From positions 6,993-70,992 of the forward strand of contig CAJUBU010000016.1 in the NCBI GenBank assembly GCA_910585095.1: a stretch of 64,000 bases of DNA. The letters run 5' to 3'. The position numbers were made by a program, and so were the translations under genes. The notes under the pieces are model-generated. The model was given only the letters and a program-made list of their open reading frames with translations, was not told the DNA's origin and ran no database searches. The DNA is from an uncultured Lachnospira sp. GTDB lineage: Bacteria > Bacillota > Clostridia > Lachnospirales > Lachnospiraceae. Of this stretch, positions 41,253 through 49,608 are shown in pieces (the first letter of the stretch is position 1; every line of letters starts with the position of its first letter).

Positions 41253-41747
41253 ATGAGACGCAATGATAGAAAAATTCAAAATACAAATGATATTATTCAA
41301 GTGATTAAAAAATGTGATATATGTCGTTTAGCTTTAAATGACAATGATTATCCATACATTCTGCCACTTAATTTTGGTATGCAGACAGAAAATGAACAAA
41401 TCATTTTATATTTTCATGGAGCAAATGAAGGAAAAAAATATGAATTGATTAAAAAAGACAATCATGCTAGTTTTGAAATGGATTGTTCACACAACTTAAT
41501 CACTAACATATCAAATGAAAGTTGCTCTTGTACAATGGAATATGAAAGTGTTATTGGATATGGTCGGATTGAAATTGTCCCTGATAATGAAAAATATCAA
41601 GCCTTATGTTTATTAATGGAACATTATCATAAAAAAGACTGTTCCTTTAATCCATCTGTAATGTCACGCACTACAGTGTTAAAGCTTACTGTAGAACAAA
41701 TCAGTGGAAAAAAACATATAAAAAAAGAAAAGAACAAAAATTTATAA
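41253..41747 (+). CDS. Pyridoxamine 5'-phosphate oxidase-family flavin protein
   Basis: The 164-residue protein starts with a helix, then CDICRLALNDNDYPYILPLN, a beta-barrel with IILYFHGANEGKKYELIKKD, and VIGYGRIEIVPDNEKYQALC. This is the pattern of the NimA-like/pyridoxamine oxidase-type split barrel that binds FMN. Such proteins may reduce nitro compounds or bind flavin or heme, but the substrate is unknown. It is monocistronic with a terminator at 41804-41823. Confidence 0.8.
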   Translation: MRRNDRKIQNTNDIIQVIKKCDICRLALNDNDYPYILPLNFGMQTENEQIILYFHGANEGKKYELIKKDNHASFEMDCSHNLITNISNESCSCTMEYESVIGYGRIEIVPDNEKYQALCLLMEHYHKKDCSFNPSVMSRTTVLKLTVEQISGKKHIKKEKNKNL

Positions 41748-41803
41748 TTTATTAGATTGACTTTTTGCTATTCTTTGATATAATAATATTCGTTCGATAA
41801 AAA

Positions 41804-41823
41804 AAGAGTTGCAAACAACTCTT
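41804..41823 (+). terminator. Terminator after the flavin protein gene
   Basis: AAGAGTTG and CAACTCTT pair around CAAA, followed by AGTATTTTATTTTTT. Confidence 0.8.
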
Positions 41824-41884
41824 AGTATTTTATTTTTTATGATTAAATTCATCTAAGGATGCAATTTCCTAATAAGGAAATCAT

Positions 41885-41915
41885 AAGCGTAAATCCAAAT
41901 TATGGATTTGCGCTT
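41885..41915 (+). terminator. Hairpin before the tRNA gene
   Basis: AAGCGTAAATCC pairs along 12 bp with GGATTTGCGCTT (one G-T pair), followed by CTTTATATTT. It may be a second terminator or a leader stem for the tRNA transcript. Confidence 0.6.
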
Positions 41916-41926
41916 CTTTATATTTC

Positions 41927-41999
41927 GTGCATGTAGCTCAGTGGACAGAGCGTTTGCCTCCGGAGCAAAAAGTCGTGGGTTCAACTCCCATCATGCACA
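41927..41999 (+). tRNA. tRNA-Arg (anticodon CCG)
   Basis: The acceptor stem GTGCATG pairs with CATGCAC, the D arm begins TAGCTCAGTGGACAGAGC, the anticodon stem TTTGC/GCAAA encloses CTCCGGA with CCG at the anticodon, and the T arm is GTGGG TTCAACT CCCAT. CCA is not encoded. It reads CGG codons. No att-like duplication of its 3' end was seen nearby. Confidence 0.95.
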
Positions 42000-42214
42000 T
42001 TTATATTAACATTTTTTATAAAAATAATGTTATCTTTCACAAAATTTTTATGTTAAATAAACCTGCCTAAGGGTCAAACATCTTTGATTAGAGCAAAATG
42101 CACAAAACATATATTGATATTATGACCCTCATGACATGTTGATTTACAAAAGCTAGATAAAAAACTTCTTCATCTTAAAATGATTTTTTATTTAATAACT
42201 ATTTTTAATCGACT

Positions 42215-43126
42215 CTAAACGTGCATAATAATTTCTTCATCTTTTTTCACATACTCATAAATATTATTAGACAAAACTTCATCTGCTGAAACACCTTCAA
42301 TATTGACTTCTCGAACCATTTTCTTTAGTATTTCTTTGTCAAATCCTTTCGACTTTGGCAAAAGAATAACCTCATGTACAGAAGATGGCAATATATAGAC
42401 ATCAGAATCAATTGAATCCGCAAAATGTTCTAACACACCATCATAAAAAATGCAGGAAGCACCATTAATTCTTGTTTTGTTTGTCATTACATACATTTCA
42501 TAATCTCGATTAAACACATTGATACAATTATCTTCTGCATTACCTTGACATTCTCTTGCAAACTCGTTTAACAAAGAACTCATTGGCTTTATAACACACT
42601 CCAATAATTCTGGTGTATTATCTACTGCTGCTAAATACAAATCTTCCTCTGTAATTTTCCATACTGCAAGATGTTCGTTATGAACCATTGCTGAAGCACT
42701 AATATTATCCCAATGTTCAATAATAAAATAATAAACTACTGCTAAATCCAATACTTTTCTATGTGGTACATCAGCTAAAAGTTTTTGATTTTTATCATAA
42801 TTTATCACTTTATATATAATATTATCTTTGATATTTCTATAATCTTCAAAAAATTCTGTATTGATATCTATATTGCTCTTATTTTCTATATGAGTATTAT
42901 AAATTTCATCACATATTGTCTCAATACTACATCCATTGACATAATCCTTATAATAGTTATTTACATAAATAGTAGGTGCAACTTTGCTGCCTTCTTCCAT
43001 TATCACAATACCATCTAATTCTCTGCCATTATTTTTAATAATATGGTTTATTGTAATACTATCCTTTTTATCAGCGAGCTTTGCCACCCCCTCTTTTACA
43101 TTATTTAAAAAATCATAATAGTTCAT
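42215..43126 (-). CDS. DUF5688-family protein
   Basis: The 303-residue protein has the layout of DUF5688 proteins from Lachnospiraceae: an N-terminal region with ITINHIIKNNGRELDGIVIM and TIYVNNYYKDYVNGCSIETI, a middle helix bundle, and a C-terminal strand part (CIFYDGVLEHFADSIDSDVY, then ILPSSVHEVILLPK). No catalytic motif is visible and no function is known to me. It is monocistronic. Several members can occur per genome in these bacteria. Confidence 0.8.
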   Translation of the reverse strand: MNYYDFLNNVKEGVAKLADKKDSITINHIIKNNGRELDGIVIMEEGSKVAPTIYVNNYYKDYVNGCSIETICDEIYNTHIENKSNIDINTEFFEDYRNIKDNIIYKVINYDKNQKLLADVPHRKVLDLAVVYYFIIEHWDNISASAMVHNEHLAVWKITEEDLYLAAVDNTPELLECVIKPMSSLLNEFARECQGNAEDNCINVFNRDYEMYVMTNKTRINGASCIFYDGVLEHFADSIDSDVYILPSSVHEVILLPKSKGFDKEILKKMVREVNIEGVSADEVLSNNIYEYVKKDEEIIMHV

Positions 43127-43799
43127 TTTATTCCTCTTTTCTGCGCTGCTTTTTGCACAAAGAACAAAAAATTCTTACAAATTTGTGACAAGCAACGCAC
43201 AGACACAAATCTCTTCATTTTATACTTCATACTTTGTAGACCATTATTAAATGAAAATTGATTAAAACTGGAACATTAAACCATACTATTATTTTGAAGA
43301 CACTTATTTAAAAAATGATATTCAATATAATCTGATGGTATAGATGGGTGTATCTTTTTGATATGCCCATATTGGATACAGATTAAAATATCTGTAAAGT
43401 ATTCATAGACTGCATAATGCACAGCAAAGCTATAACATATTTTATCGTAGCAACATTCAACAATAGTTTAAATTAATCAATAGTTAACTTAAAATAAGAC
43501 TCTTATCTTATTGCTTATACGAATAAATCTGCAAATACTATGAAAAAGAATTATAACTTTTAGTACTATAAAATTATATGTATCAATATTAAATCTTTAA
43601 TATACAAAGAGTATATATCTTTGCTTTTGTTATGTCAATATACTAAATGTAATTTTTTTATTCTATTTTGGAAATTATGTTTATTTTATTAAAGAAAAAT
43701 GTTATACTATTTTTAGAAAATAAAAAAATGTTATACAGTTTTGCCAAAATTAAACTATTAACTCCTCTTAAAAATATGTTACAACATGGAGGCTAAAAA
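43127..43799. promoter_or_regulatory. AT-rich intergenic region with MocR-type direct repeats
   Basis: No gene in 670 bp. Near the MocR start ATGTTATAC occurs at 43699-43707 and 43728-43736, 29 bp apart, in the same orientation. MocR regulators usually bind direct repeats upstream of their own or partner genes. GGAGG precedes the start at 43800. Confidence 0.55.
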
Positions 43800-45299
43800 A
43801 TGCTCACATATTCATTTGAAAATATTGGTTCTCAACATTTATATGAATATCTTTATCGCTGTATTAAAGCAGATATTATAAACGGTGTTCTCCCATCAGG
43901 TGAAAAGCTTCCTTCCAAAAGGTCTTTTGCCAAAAATCTTGGAATCAGTACGATTACTGTTGAAAATGCCTACGAACAATTAATTGCAGAGGGCTATATT
44001 TATTCTGTTGCCAAAAAAGGATACTATGTAGCTGATGTAACAATGATTGACACGTTACATCCCCTTGAATCTCCAAATACGGTTTTAAATGACTCTACAT
44101 ATCACGGCACAATAACCTTTAATCAAGATGACCTTGCGTCAAGCAGCTGTTTCCCTGCCACACAAGATATTTTTCTTTCAAAGGATAACATACACCAATC
44201 TTATAAGATTGATTTAACATCCAACAAAACACCTGCTACCATGTTTCCTTTTTACACTTGGTCCAAATATCTTCGTGAAGTGATAACGAACCAAAGCGAT
44301 GCCCTGCTGCAATCTTGTCCTTCTGGTGGAATTTATGATTTAAGATGTGCAATCAGCCGCCATTTACGAGATTTTCGAGGAATGAATATCCATCCAGAAC
44401 AAATTATTATTGGTGCAGGAACAGAATATCTCTATGGACTGATTATACAACTTTTAGGACGAAACCATACGTTTGCTATGGAAGAACCTTGTTACAGCAA
44501 AATACGAAAAATTTATAAAAGCAATGATGTTTCCTGTAAATCCATTGTTATGGATGAACAAGGTGTCGATATTCATGCCCTCTATAAAAGCAAAGCCAAT
44601 ATTATACATATATCACCTTCACACCACTTTCCAACAGGCGTTGTCACCAGTATAAAAAGGCGTTATGAACTTTTATCTTGGGCAATGAATAATAAAGACC
44701 ATTATATTATTGAAGATGATTACGACAGTGAATTTCGCCTATCAGGAAAACCCATTCCTTCCATGCAAAGTATTGATAAAACAGGACGTGTTATCTATAT
44801 CAACACTTTTACAAAATCCTTAACGCCAACGATACGAATTAGTTATATGATTTTACCAATCAATCTTTTGCATCTTTTTAACAAAAAATTAGGTTTTTAT
44901 TCTTGTACTGTATCCAATTTTGAGCAGTATACATTGGCTCGTTTTATAGAGACAGGACATTTTGAAAAGCATATCAACCGAATGAGACTTTATTATAGAA
45001 AACAGCGGAATCAATTTATTGACGCTTTAGAACATAGCCCTATATCCGATAAAATAACGATTGACAAAGCCGATTCAGGTATTCATTTTCTAATGCAAAT
45101 AGACACTCCTTTAACTGATAAACAACTGATAAAACACGCTTACAAAAATGGTTTAAAATTATCTTGTCTTTCGGATTATTATGAAAATTCTATATATGCC
45201 AAAAGCGGAATAATTGTTATCAATTACTCCGCTCTAAGCTCTGAAAATATAAGCACTACCGTAGAATTACTGTGCAAAACTATTCTTCATTCATTTTAA
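43800..45299 (+). CDS. MocR/PdxR-type regulator (GntR HTH + aminotransferase)
   Basis: The 499-residue protein has a GntR winged helix at residues 12-75 (IINGVLPSGEKLPSKRSFAK, then NLGISTITVENAYEQLIAEG) and a type I aminotransferase domain from about 130, with IEDDYDSEFRLSG and the PLP-binding Lys region NTFTKSLTPTIRISYM. MocR proteins often control vitamin B6 or amino acid genes, but no pdxST or transporter gene adjoins. It converges with copA, and the two genes overlap by 4 bp at their ends. Confidence 0.9.
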   Translation: MLTYSFENIGSQHLYEYLYRCIKADIINGVLPSGEKLPSKRSFAKNLGISTITVENAYEQLIAEGYIYSVAKKGYYVADVTMIDTLHPLESPNTVLNDSTYHGTITFNQDDLASSSCFPATQDIFLSKDNIHQSYKIDLTSNKTPATMFPFYTWSKYLREVITNQSDALLQSCPSGGIYDLRCAISRHLRDFRGMNIHPEQIIIGAGTEYLYGLIIQLLGRNHTFAMEEPCYSKIRKIYKSNDVSCKSIVMDEQGVDIHALYKSKANIIHISPSHHFPTGVVTSIKRRYELLSWAMNNKDHYIIEDDYDSEFRLSGKPIPSMQSIDKTGRVIYINTFTKSLTPTIRISYMILPINLLHLFNKKLGFYSCTVSNFEQYTLARFIETGHFEKHINRMRLYYRKQRNQFIDALEHSPISDKITIDKADSGIHFLMQIDTPLTDKQLIKHAYKNGLKLSCLSDYYENSIYAKSGIIVINYSALSSENISTTVELLCKTILHSF

Positions 45300-45505
45300 A
45301 TAATATCGACAACGGTATAATCTTGCTCTTCAATTGCATTTTTTATTATATCATTGTCGATATCTGCATTTAAAGAAATAACGGCTTTTCCATCAACATG
45401 GCTCACCTTTGCTTCATTGACCTGCTCCAATTTTTCAAGCACTTTCTTTACCCTTGCCTCACAGTGTTCACACATCATTCCTTTAATTGTAATTGTTTTT
45501 TCCAT
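45296..45505 (-). CDS. copZ: Internal copper chaperone start (CopZ-like) in copA
   Basis: Within the copA frame the codons for KKEAI contain AAGGAGG followed five bases later by ATG at 45505. The frame from there, MEKTITIKGMMCEHCEARV to the end, is a complete 69-residue CopZ-like chaperone. It probably was a separate gene fused by loss of the copA stop. Independent translation is likely but not shown. Confidence 0.6.
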   Translation of the reverse strand: MEKTITIKGMMCEHCEARVKKVLEKLEQVNEAKVSHVDGKAVISLNADIDNDIIKNAIEEQDYTVVDII

Positions 45506-47962
45506 AATAGCCTCCTTTTTATTCAATAAATAGTCCGCTTGCAAATCACGCTGACCATTCTTATTTACTTTCCTACTTGCTGTCCCATTATTTTCTGACA
45601 ACTCTTGCTGTTCCTCAATAAATTCATCTTCTTTAACCTCTACCAGGTCTGACGATACTTCATTTTGCGCCCTATAAAAAGATTTAAAAAAATTAAGACG
45701 CAGCGCATTTGTCACCACGCAAAAACTGGATAAACTCATTGCGGCTGCACCAAACATAGGATTGAGTTCCCAGCCAAATATAGGTATCCAAAGCCCTGCT
45801 GCAAGCGGTATTCCGATAACATTATAAAAGAATGCCCAAAATAAATTTTCATGGATATTTCTCAATGTCGCTCTACTAAGTTTAATGGCTGTCACAACAT
45901 CGGTCAATCTGCTTTTCATCAATATTACATCAGCGGCATCAATGGCAACATCTGCCCCAGCGCCAATAGCAATCCCCATATCTGCCTGAATCAATGCAGG
46001 TGCATCGTTAATTCCATCACCTACCATTGCCACTTTTTTCTGCTTTTTTAAATCCTTTATTGCGTTTTCTTTTCCATCTGGAAGTACTCCTGCAATGACC
46101 TTATTGACGCCCACTTGTCTGCCAATAGCATTTGCGGTCTTTTCATTATCGCCTGTCAGCATAACAACTTCAATGCCCATATTTTTTAAAGCATCTATTG
46201 CCTGTGGGCTTTCTTGTTTTATAACATCAGCAACCGCAATAATTCCTAAAAGCTTGTTATCATAGACAAAATATAATGGGGTCTTTCCATTTTGCGCTAG
46301 TATATCCGCACAATTTTTTACTTTTTTGGAAACTGATGCATATTGATTGACAAATAAAAAATTGCCTCCAACAAGCTGCTTTCCCTTGTACATAGCCTGT
46401 AAACCATTTCCAGCAACCGCCTTAAAGTCTTGTACTTCTTCCAATGAAATATTTTTTGTATTACCATATTCCACAATAGCTTTCGATAGTGGATGTTCAC
46501 TTTTTTGCTCTAATACATATGCCATTTTAAGCAACATATCGCGGCTTTTTTGTTGTTCTTTTTTTGCACAGTAAGGAATAATATCCGTAACCTTAGGCTG
46601 TCCTTTTGTAATGGTTCCTGTTTTATCTAAAACCACAACGCCAACTTTTCCTGTTTCTTCCAAAGAGACAGCCGTTTTAAACAAAATCCCATTTCTTGCG
46701 CCAACGCCATTGCCAACCATAACGGCTACGGGTGTTGCAAGCCCTAAAGCACATGGACAGCTGATTACTAAAACTGATATTCCTCTTGCCAGCGCATATC
46801 CAAAAGCCGCTCCTGACACAAGCCATACTAAAATAGTAACCATTGCTATCACAATGACTGCTGGTACAAATATACCCGACACTTTATCTGCTACCTTCGC
46901 AATGGGCGCTTTTGTTGCAGTCGCATCACTTACCATCTGTATAATCTGAGCAAGTGTTGTATCCTTGCCGACATTGACCGCCTGACAGCGAATAAATCCC
47001 GATTGATTGATTGTTCCCGCATAAACATGGTCTCCTTTTTGTTTATCCACAGGTATACTTTCCCCTGTAAGCGCCGATTCATTGACAGCACTGATACCAT
47101 CTGTTACAACACCATCAACAGGAATATTTCCTCCTGGTCTTACAATAAATTCATCGCCAGCGACTACTTCACTTACAGAAACCGTAACTTCCTGTCCATC
47201 TCTTATAACAACAGCTGTCTTAGGCGCTAATTTCATCAAACCTTTTAAAGCATCGGTCGTTCTTCCTTTTGATTTTGCTTCCAGCATTTTTCCAACCGTA
47301 ATTAATGTTAAAATCATGGCAGCAGACTCAAAATAAAACTCGTGCATATACGCCATCACAAGAGCAGTATTGCCTTTCACCTGTGCATCCGTCATCATAA
47401 ATAATGCAAATGTACTATATATAAAAGCCGCACCTGCACCTAACGCAACCAATGTATCCATATTAGGCGCTCGGTGAATCAATCCTTTAAAACCGCTCAC
47501 AAAAAACTTTTGATTGATAACCATGATTATAATGGTAAGCAACATCTGCAACAGTCCCATAGCAATATGATTTTGTGCTAAAAAGGATGGTACAGACCAA
47601 TTCCACATCATATGCCCCATAGAAAAATACATTAATATAAGTAAAAAAACAACTGAAAAGAGAAGCCTCTTTTTTAATTTTGGCGTTTCCTTATCCTGCA
47701 ATGCTTCCTCTTGTGCAGCATAATCGACAAAAGAATCCGCATTGCTATTTTTTGTTGAATCCCCTGATTTTACTGATGCACCATATCCTGCTTCTTCTAC
47801 CGCCTTAATAATATCCGAAGGTTTCGCAGTCCCCTCCACGCCCATTGAATTGGTGAGAAGGTTTACGGAACAAGCGGTCACGCCATCTATCTTTTTTACT
47901 GCTTTTTCCACTCTGGCACTACATGCCGCACAACTCATGCCAGTCACTTGATATTGTTCCAT
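45296..47962 (-). CDS. copA: Copper-exporting P-type ATPase with a CopZ-like C-terminal domain
   Basis: The start at 47962 is chosen because GGGAGATAAAT precedes MEQYQVTGMSC. The 888-residue protein has an N-terminal HMA domain (GMSCAACSARV), eight membrane segments, the SCPCALGLATP copper site, the phosphorylation motif DKTGTITKG, and GDGINDAP. After the last membrane helix a 60-residue charged linker leads to a second HMA domain (GMMCEHCEARV) at the C-terminus. This fused domain looks like a CopZ chaperone and has its own ribosome site and ATG inside the frame (45505). CopA pumps Cu+ out of the cell. It follows csoR in the same operon. Confidence 0.95.
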   Translation of the reverse strand: MEQYQVTGMSCAACSARVEKAVKKIDGVTACSVNLLTNSMGVEGTAKPSDIIKAVEEAGYGASVKSGDSTKNSNADSFVDYAAQEEALQDKETPKLKKRLLFSVVFLLILMYFSMGHMMWNWSVPSFLAQNHIAMGLLQMLLTIIIMVINQKFFVSGFKGLIHRAPNMDTLVALGAGAAFIYSTFALFMMTDAQVKGNTALVMAYMHEFYFESAAMILTLITVGKMLEAKSKGRTTDALKGLMKLAPKTAVVIRDGQEVTVSVSEVVAGDEFIVRPGGNIPVDGVVTDGISAVNESALTGESIPVDKQKGDHVYAGTINQSGFIRCQAVNVGKDTTLAQIIQMVSDATATKAPIAKVADKVSGIFVPAVIVIAMVTILVWLVSGAAFGYALARGISVLVISCPCALGLATPVAVMVGNGVGARNGILFKTAVSLEETGKVGVVVLDKTGTITKGQPKVTDIIPYCAKKEQQKSRDMLLKMAYVLEQKSEHPLSKAIVEYGNTKNISLEEVQDFKAVAGNGLQAMYKGKQLVGGNFLFVNQYASVSKKVKNCADILAQNGKTPLYFVYDNKLLGIIAVADVIKQESPQAIDALKNMGIEVVMLTGDNEKTANAIGRQVGVNKVIAGVLPDGKENAIKDLKKQKKVAMVGDGINDAPALIQADMGIAIGAGADVAIDAADVILMKSRLTDVVTAIKLSRATLRNIHENLFWAFFYNVIGIPLAAGLWIPIFGWELNPMFGAAAMSLSSFCVVTNALRLNFFKSFYRAQNEVSSDLVEVKEDEFIEEQQELSENNGTASRKVNKNGQRDLQADYLLNKKEAIMEKTITIKGMMCEHCEARVKKVLEKLEQVNEAKVSHVDGKAVISLNADIDNDIIKNAIEEQDYTVVDII

Positions 47963-48047
47963 ATTTATCTCCCATTCTTGCTCAGCCTGCAAGTCCTAGC
48001 ATAAGCACAAACTTGCGTGTGAAAAATTTATTTTTCACACTATCTTT

Positions 48048-48341
48048 TTACTTCATCAATTTTTTTAACACTTCTAAAAGCTCATCAATCGTTTCTTCAT
48101 TGCCTTCCTTGATATCATTCATCACACATGTTTTGATATGATTTGCCAGCAATTCTTTGCTAAATCCGCTGAGTGCTGCGCTTACTGCCGCCACTTGTGT
48201 TAAAATATCAATACAGTAGACATCTTTTTCAACCATACCGCGAATACCACGTATTTGTCCTTCTATTCTACTAAGCCTGTTAATAAGTGCTTTATACTCC
48301 TTTTCTGTTCTCTGTTTTTTTCTGTTACAGCAAGAATCCAT
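48048..48341 (-). CDS. csoR: Copper-sensing repressor CsoR
   Basis: The 97-residue helical protein has the CsoR copper ligands: Cys in KDVYCIDILTQ, His and Cys in NHIKTCVMND. It has the family core LINRLSRIEGQIRGIRGMVE. Cu+ binding releases it from DNA. It is encoded between an unknown gene and copA. A CsoR-type operator lies in the promoter of the unknown gene at 49013-49033, so the whole three-gene operon is probably copper-induced. Confidence 0.93.
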   Translation of the reverse strand: MDSCCNRKKQRTEKEYKALINRLSRIEGQIRGIRGMVEKDVYCIDILTQVAAVSAALSGFSKELLANHIKTCVMNDIKEGNEETIDELLEVLKKLMK

Positions 48342-48399
48342 ATATTCTCCTTATTTTTTTTAATAAATAAACCATCTTTTTTGTAAAATATTGAAAATC

Positions 48400-48963
48400 T
48401 TACCTTTCCATTGAAATGGAACATTCCTCCCAACTCGAAATGCGCTCCAAATTCTTCAACCACTCTAGTTGAAATCCCGTAGAGGAATAGCCACGCCCGT
48501 TGAAAAAATATTCCTGTGGAAACACATCCTCGCCAATCCAACGTAAATTTTCTTTCGGTATATTATAATCAAAACTCCAGTTTTGCCAGAAACCCAACAT
48601 CGAATCACCAAACGGATTGTCATAGTCAGGTCGAGCTAGAAACACGCCTTCTGCCGTTCGCTCTGCGGGCGGAAAGGCTACAAAAATAGGATTTTCTCCG
48701 CCTAGACCAGCACGATACCCCATCAGCCATATGGTCAAGTTCATCAAATCAAAAAATCTTCCTGGTTGAGGCCAGCGCACAAGAGTCCACTTTGCTTCCT
48801 CTGGCAAAGCAGTGATTTGAAAAGAAAAAGGAATCCTATCCTCTGCGGCGCAAATATCAGGATACTCTTTCAAAAGCTGAATTGCCTGCTCCACAGGACA
48901 GTTGATAATAGAAAAACAGGTATAACCTGTCAGGTCAAAAGGAAAATTTGGCTGTTTGCTCAT
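48400..48963 (-). CDS. Unknown first gene of the copper operon
   Basis: The 187-residue protein starts MSKQPNFPFDLTGYTCFSII and has a Trp- and Phe-rich middle (LVRWPQPGRFFDLMNLTIWL) and end. I recognise no domain. It has no signal peptide or membrane segment, and Cys residues are scattered without a clear metal motif. Its promoter overlaps a CsoR-type operator, and csoR follows after 58 bp, so it is likely expressed with copper stress genes. Role in copper handling is only inferred from that. Confidence 0.6.
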   Translation of the reverse strand: MSKQPNFPFDLTGYTCFSIINCPVEQAIQLLKEYPDICAAEDRIPFSFQITALPEEAKWTLVRWPQPGRFFDLMNLTIWLMGYRAGLGGENPIFVAFPPAERTAEGVFLARPDYDNPFGDSMLGFWQNWSFDYNIPKENLRWIGEDVFPQEYFFNGRGYSSTGFQLEWLKNLERISSWEECSISMER

Positions 48964-49009
48964 TGTATTTTACTCCTTAAATAAATGATAATTTTATATT
49001 TATACGAGT

Positions 49010-49038
49010 ATAATATACCCATATAGGGTATATGTCAA
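49010..49038 (-). promoter_or_regulatory. Promoter of the copper operon with CsoR-type operator
   Basis: On the minus strand TTGACA (49033-49038), a 17-bp spacer and TATTAT (49010-49015) form a promoter. The spacer and edges carry the inverted repeat ATATACCC-N5-GGGTATAT (49013-49033), like known CsoR sites built on TACCC/GGGTA. Confidence 0.8.
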
Positions 49039-49197
49039 TAAAAAAATAATTTATTATAGTGTATCCAAAAATTAATGGAAACGAATTGACAAAAATTTGA
49101 TGGACAAATACAATAATAAAATCAAGATGAAAGGAAATGTTTGCAGTGATTTGTTACAATTTCCATTTAAAAAAATCACTTCATAACAGATTAATTA

Positions 49198-49608
49198 ATG
49201 TATTATAAATTGCAGCCGTTACGGATTCAGGCAGGATGGAAAGTAGTATATAATAATTTTACAGAATATGATATCCATATACATGACAAAAAAGATTCAT
49301 TTGAATTACATGAAGATTTATTACAGCTATATAATGAAAAAGCCAATTTACTGATTGATTTGGGCTGGTATCCAAGTTATGACATAAATGGAAATTATCT
49401 TTTAATGCTTGTCCAAAATCTTCAGTGGAATTATCCATTAGAACAGATTTCATCAACATCAAAAAAAAAATTATTGCCTATATCGAAAAATGGGTATGCC
49501 GTGATTTTTTTGCAAAATATTGCAATAAATAATTTAACCTTATCAAGAAAGTCCCCCACTTCAATGCTGCAAAGGCATAAGTGGGGTAACGAATTTTTAT
49601 TGTGTTAA
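49198..49608 (+). pseudogene. Small unknown gene with a shifted frame at a run of ten A
   Basis: The frame opens MYYKLQPLRIQAGWKVVYNN and stays plausible to QISSTSK. After ten A (49461-49470) the zero frame gives an unlikely Leu/Ser-rich tail. One more A would give IIAYIEKWVCRDFFAKYCNK and a stop at 49532, which looks natural. The intact protein would have about 112 residues, with a histidine-rich patch (DIHIHDK). Transcriptional slippage at such a run could make it despite the shift. No domain is recognised. Confidence 0.55.
49554..49586 (+). terminator. Hairpin after the shifted gene
   Basis: CCCCACTT and AAGTGGGG pair around a 17-base loop, then TAACGAATTTTTATTG. It could end both convergent genes. 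Confidence 0.55.

Noticed and set aside
41927..41999. tRNA-Arg as an integration site
   Set aside because: No integrase or duplicated 3' end is near. The integrase in the window belongs to the element in the portal gene.
49554..49586. End of an IS200/IS605-type element
   Set aside because: The hairpin resembles such ends, but no TnpA or TnpB sequence and no second end are present. A terminator is enough.
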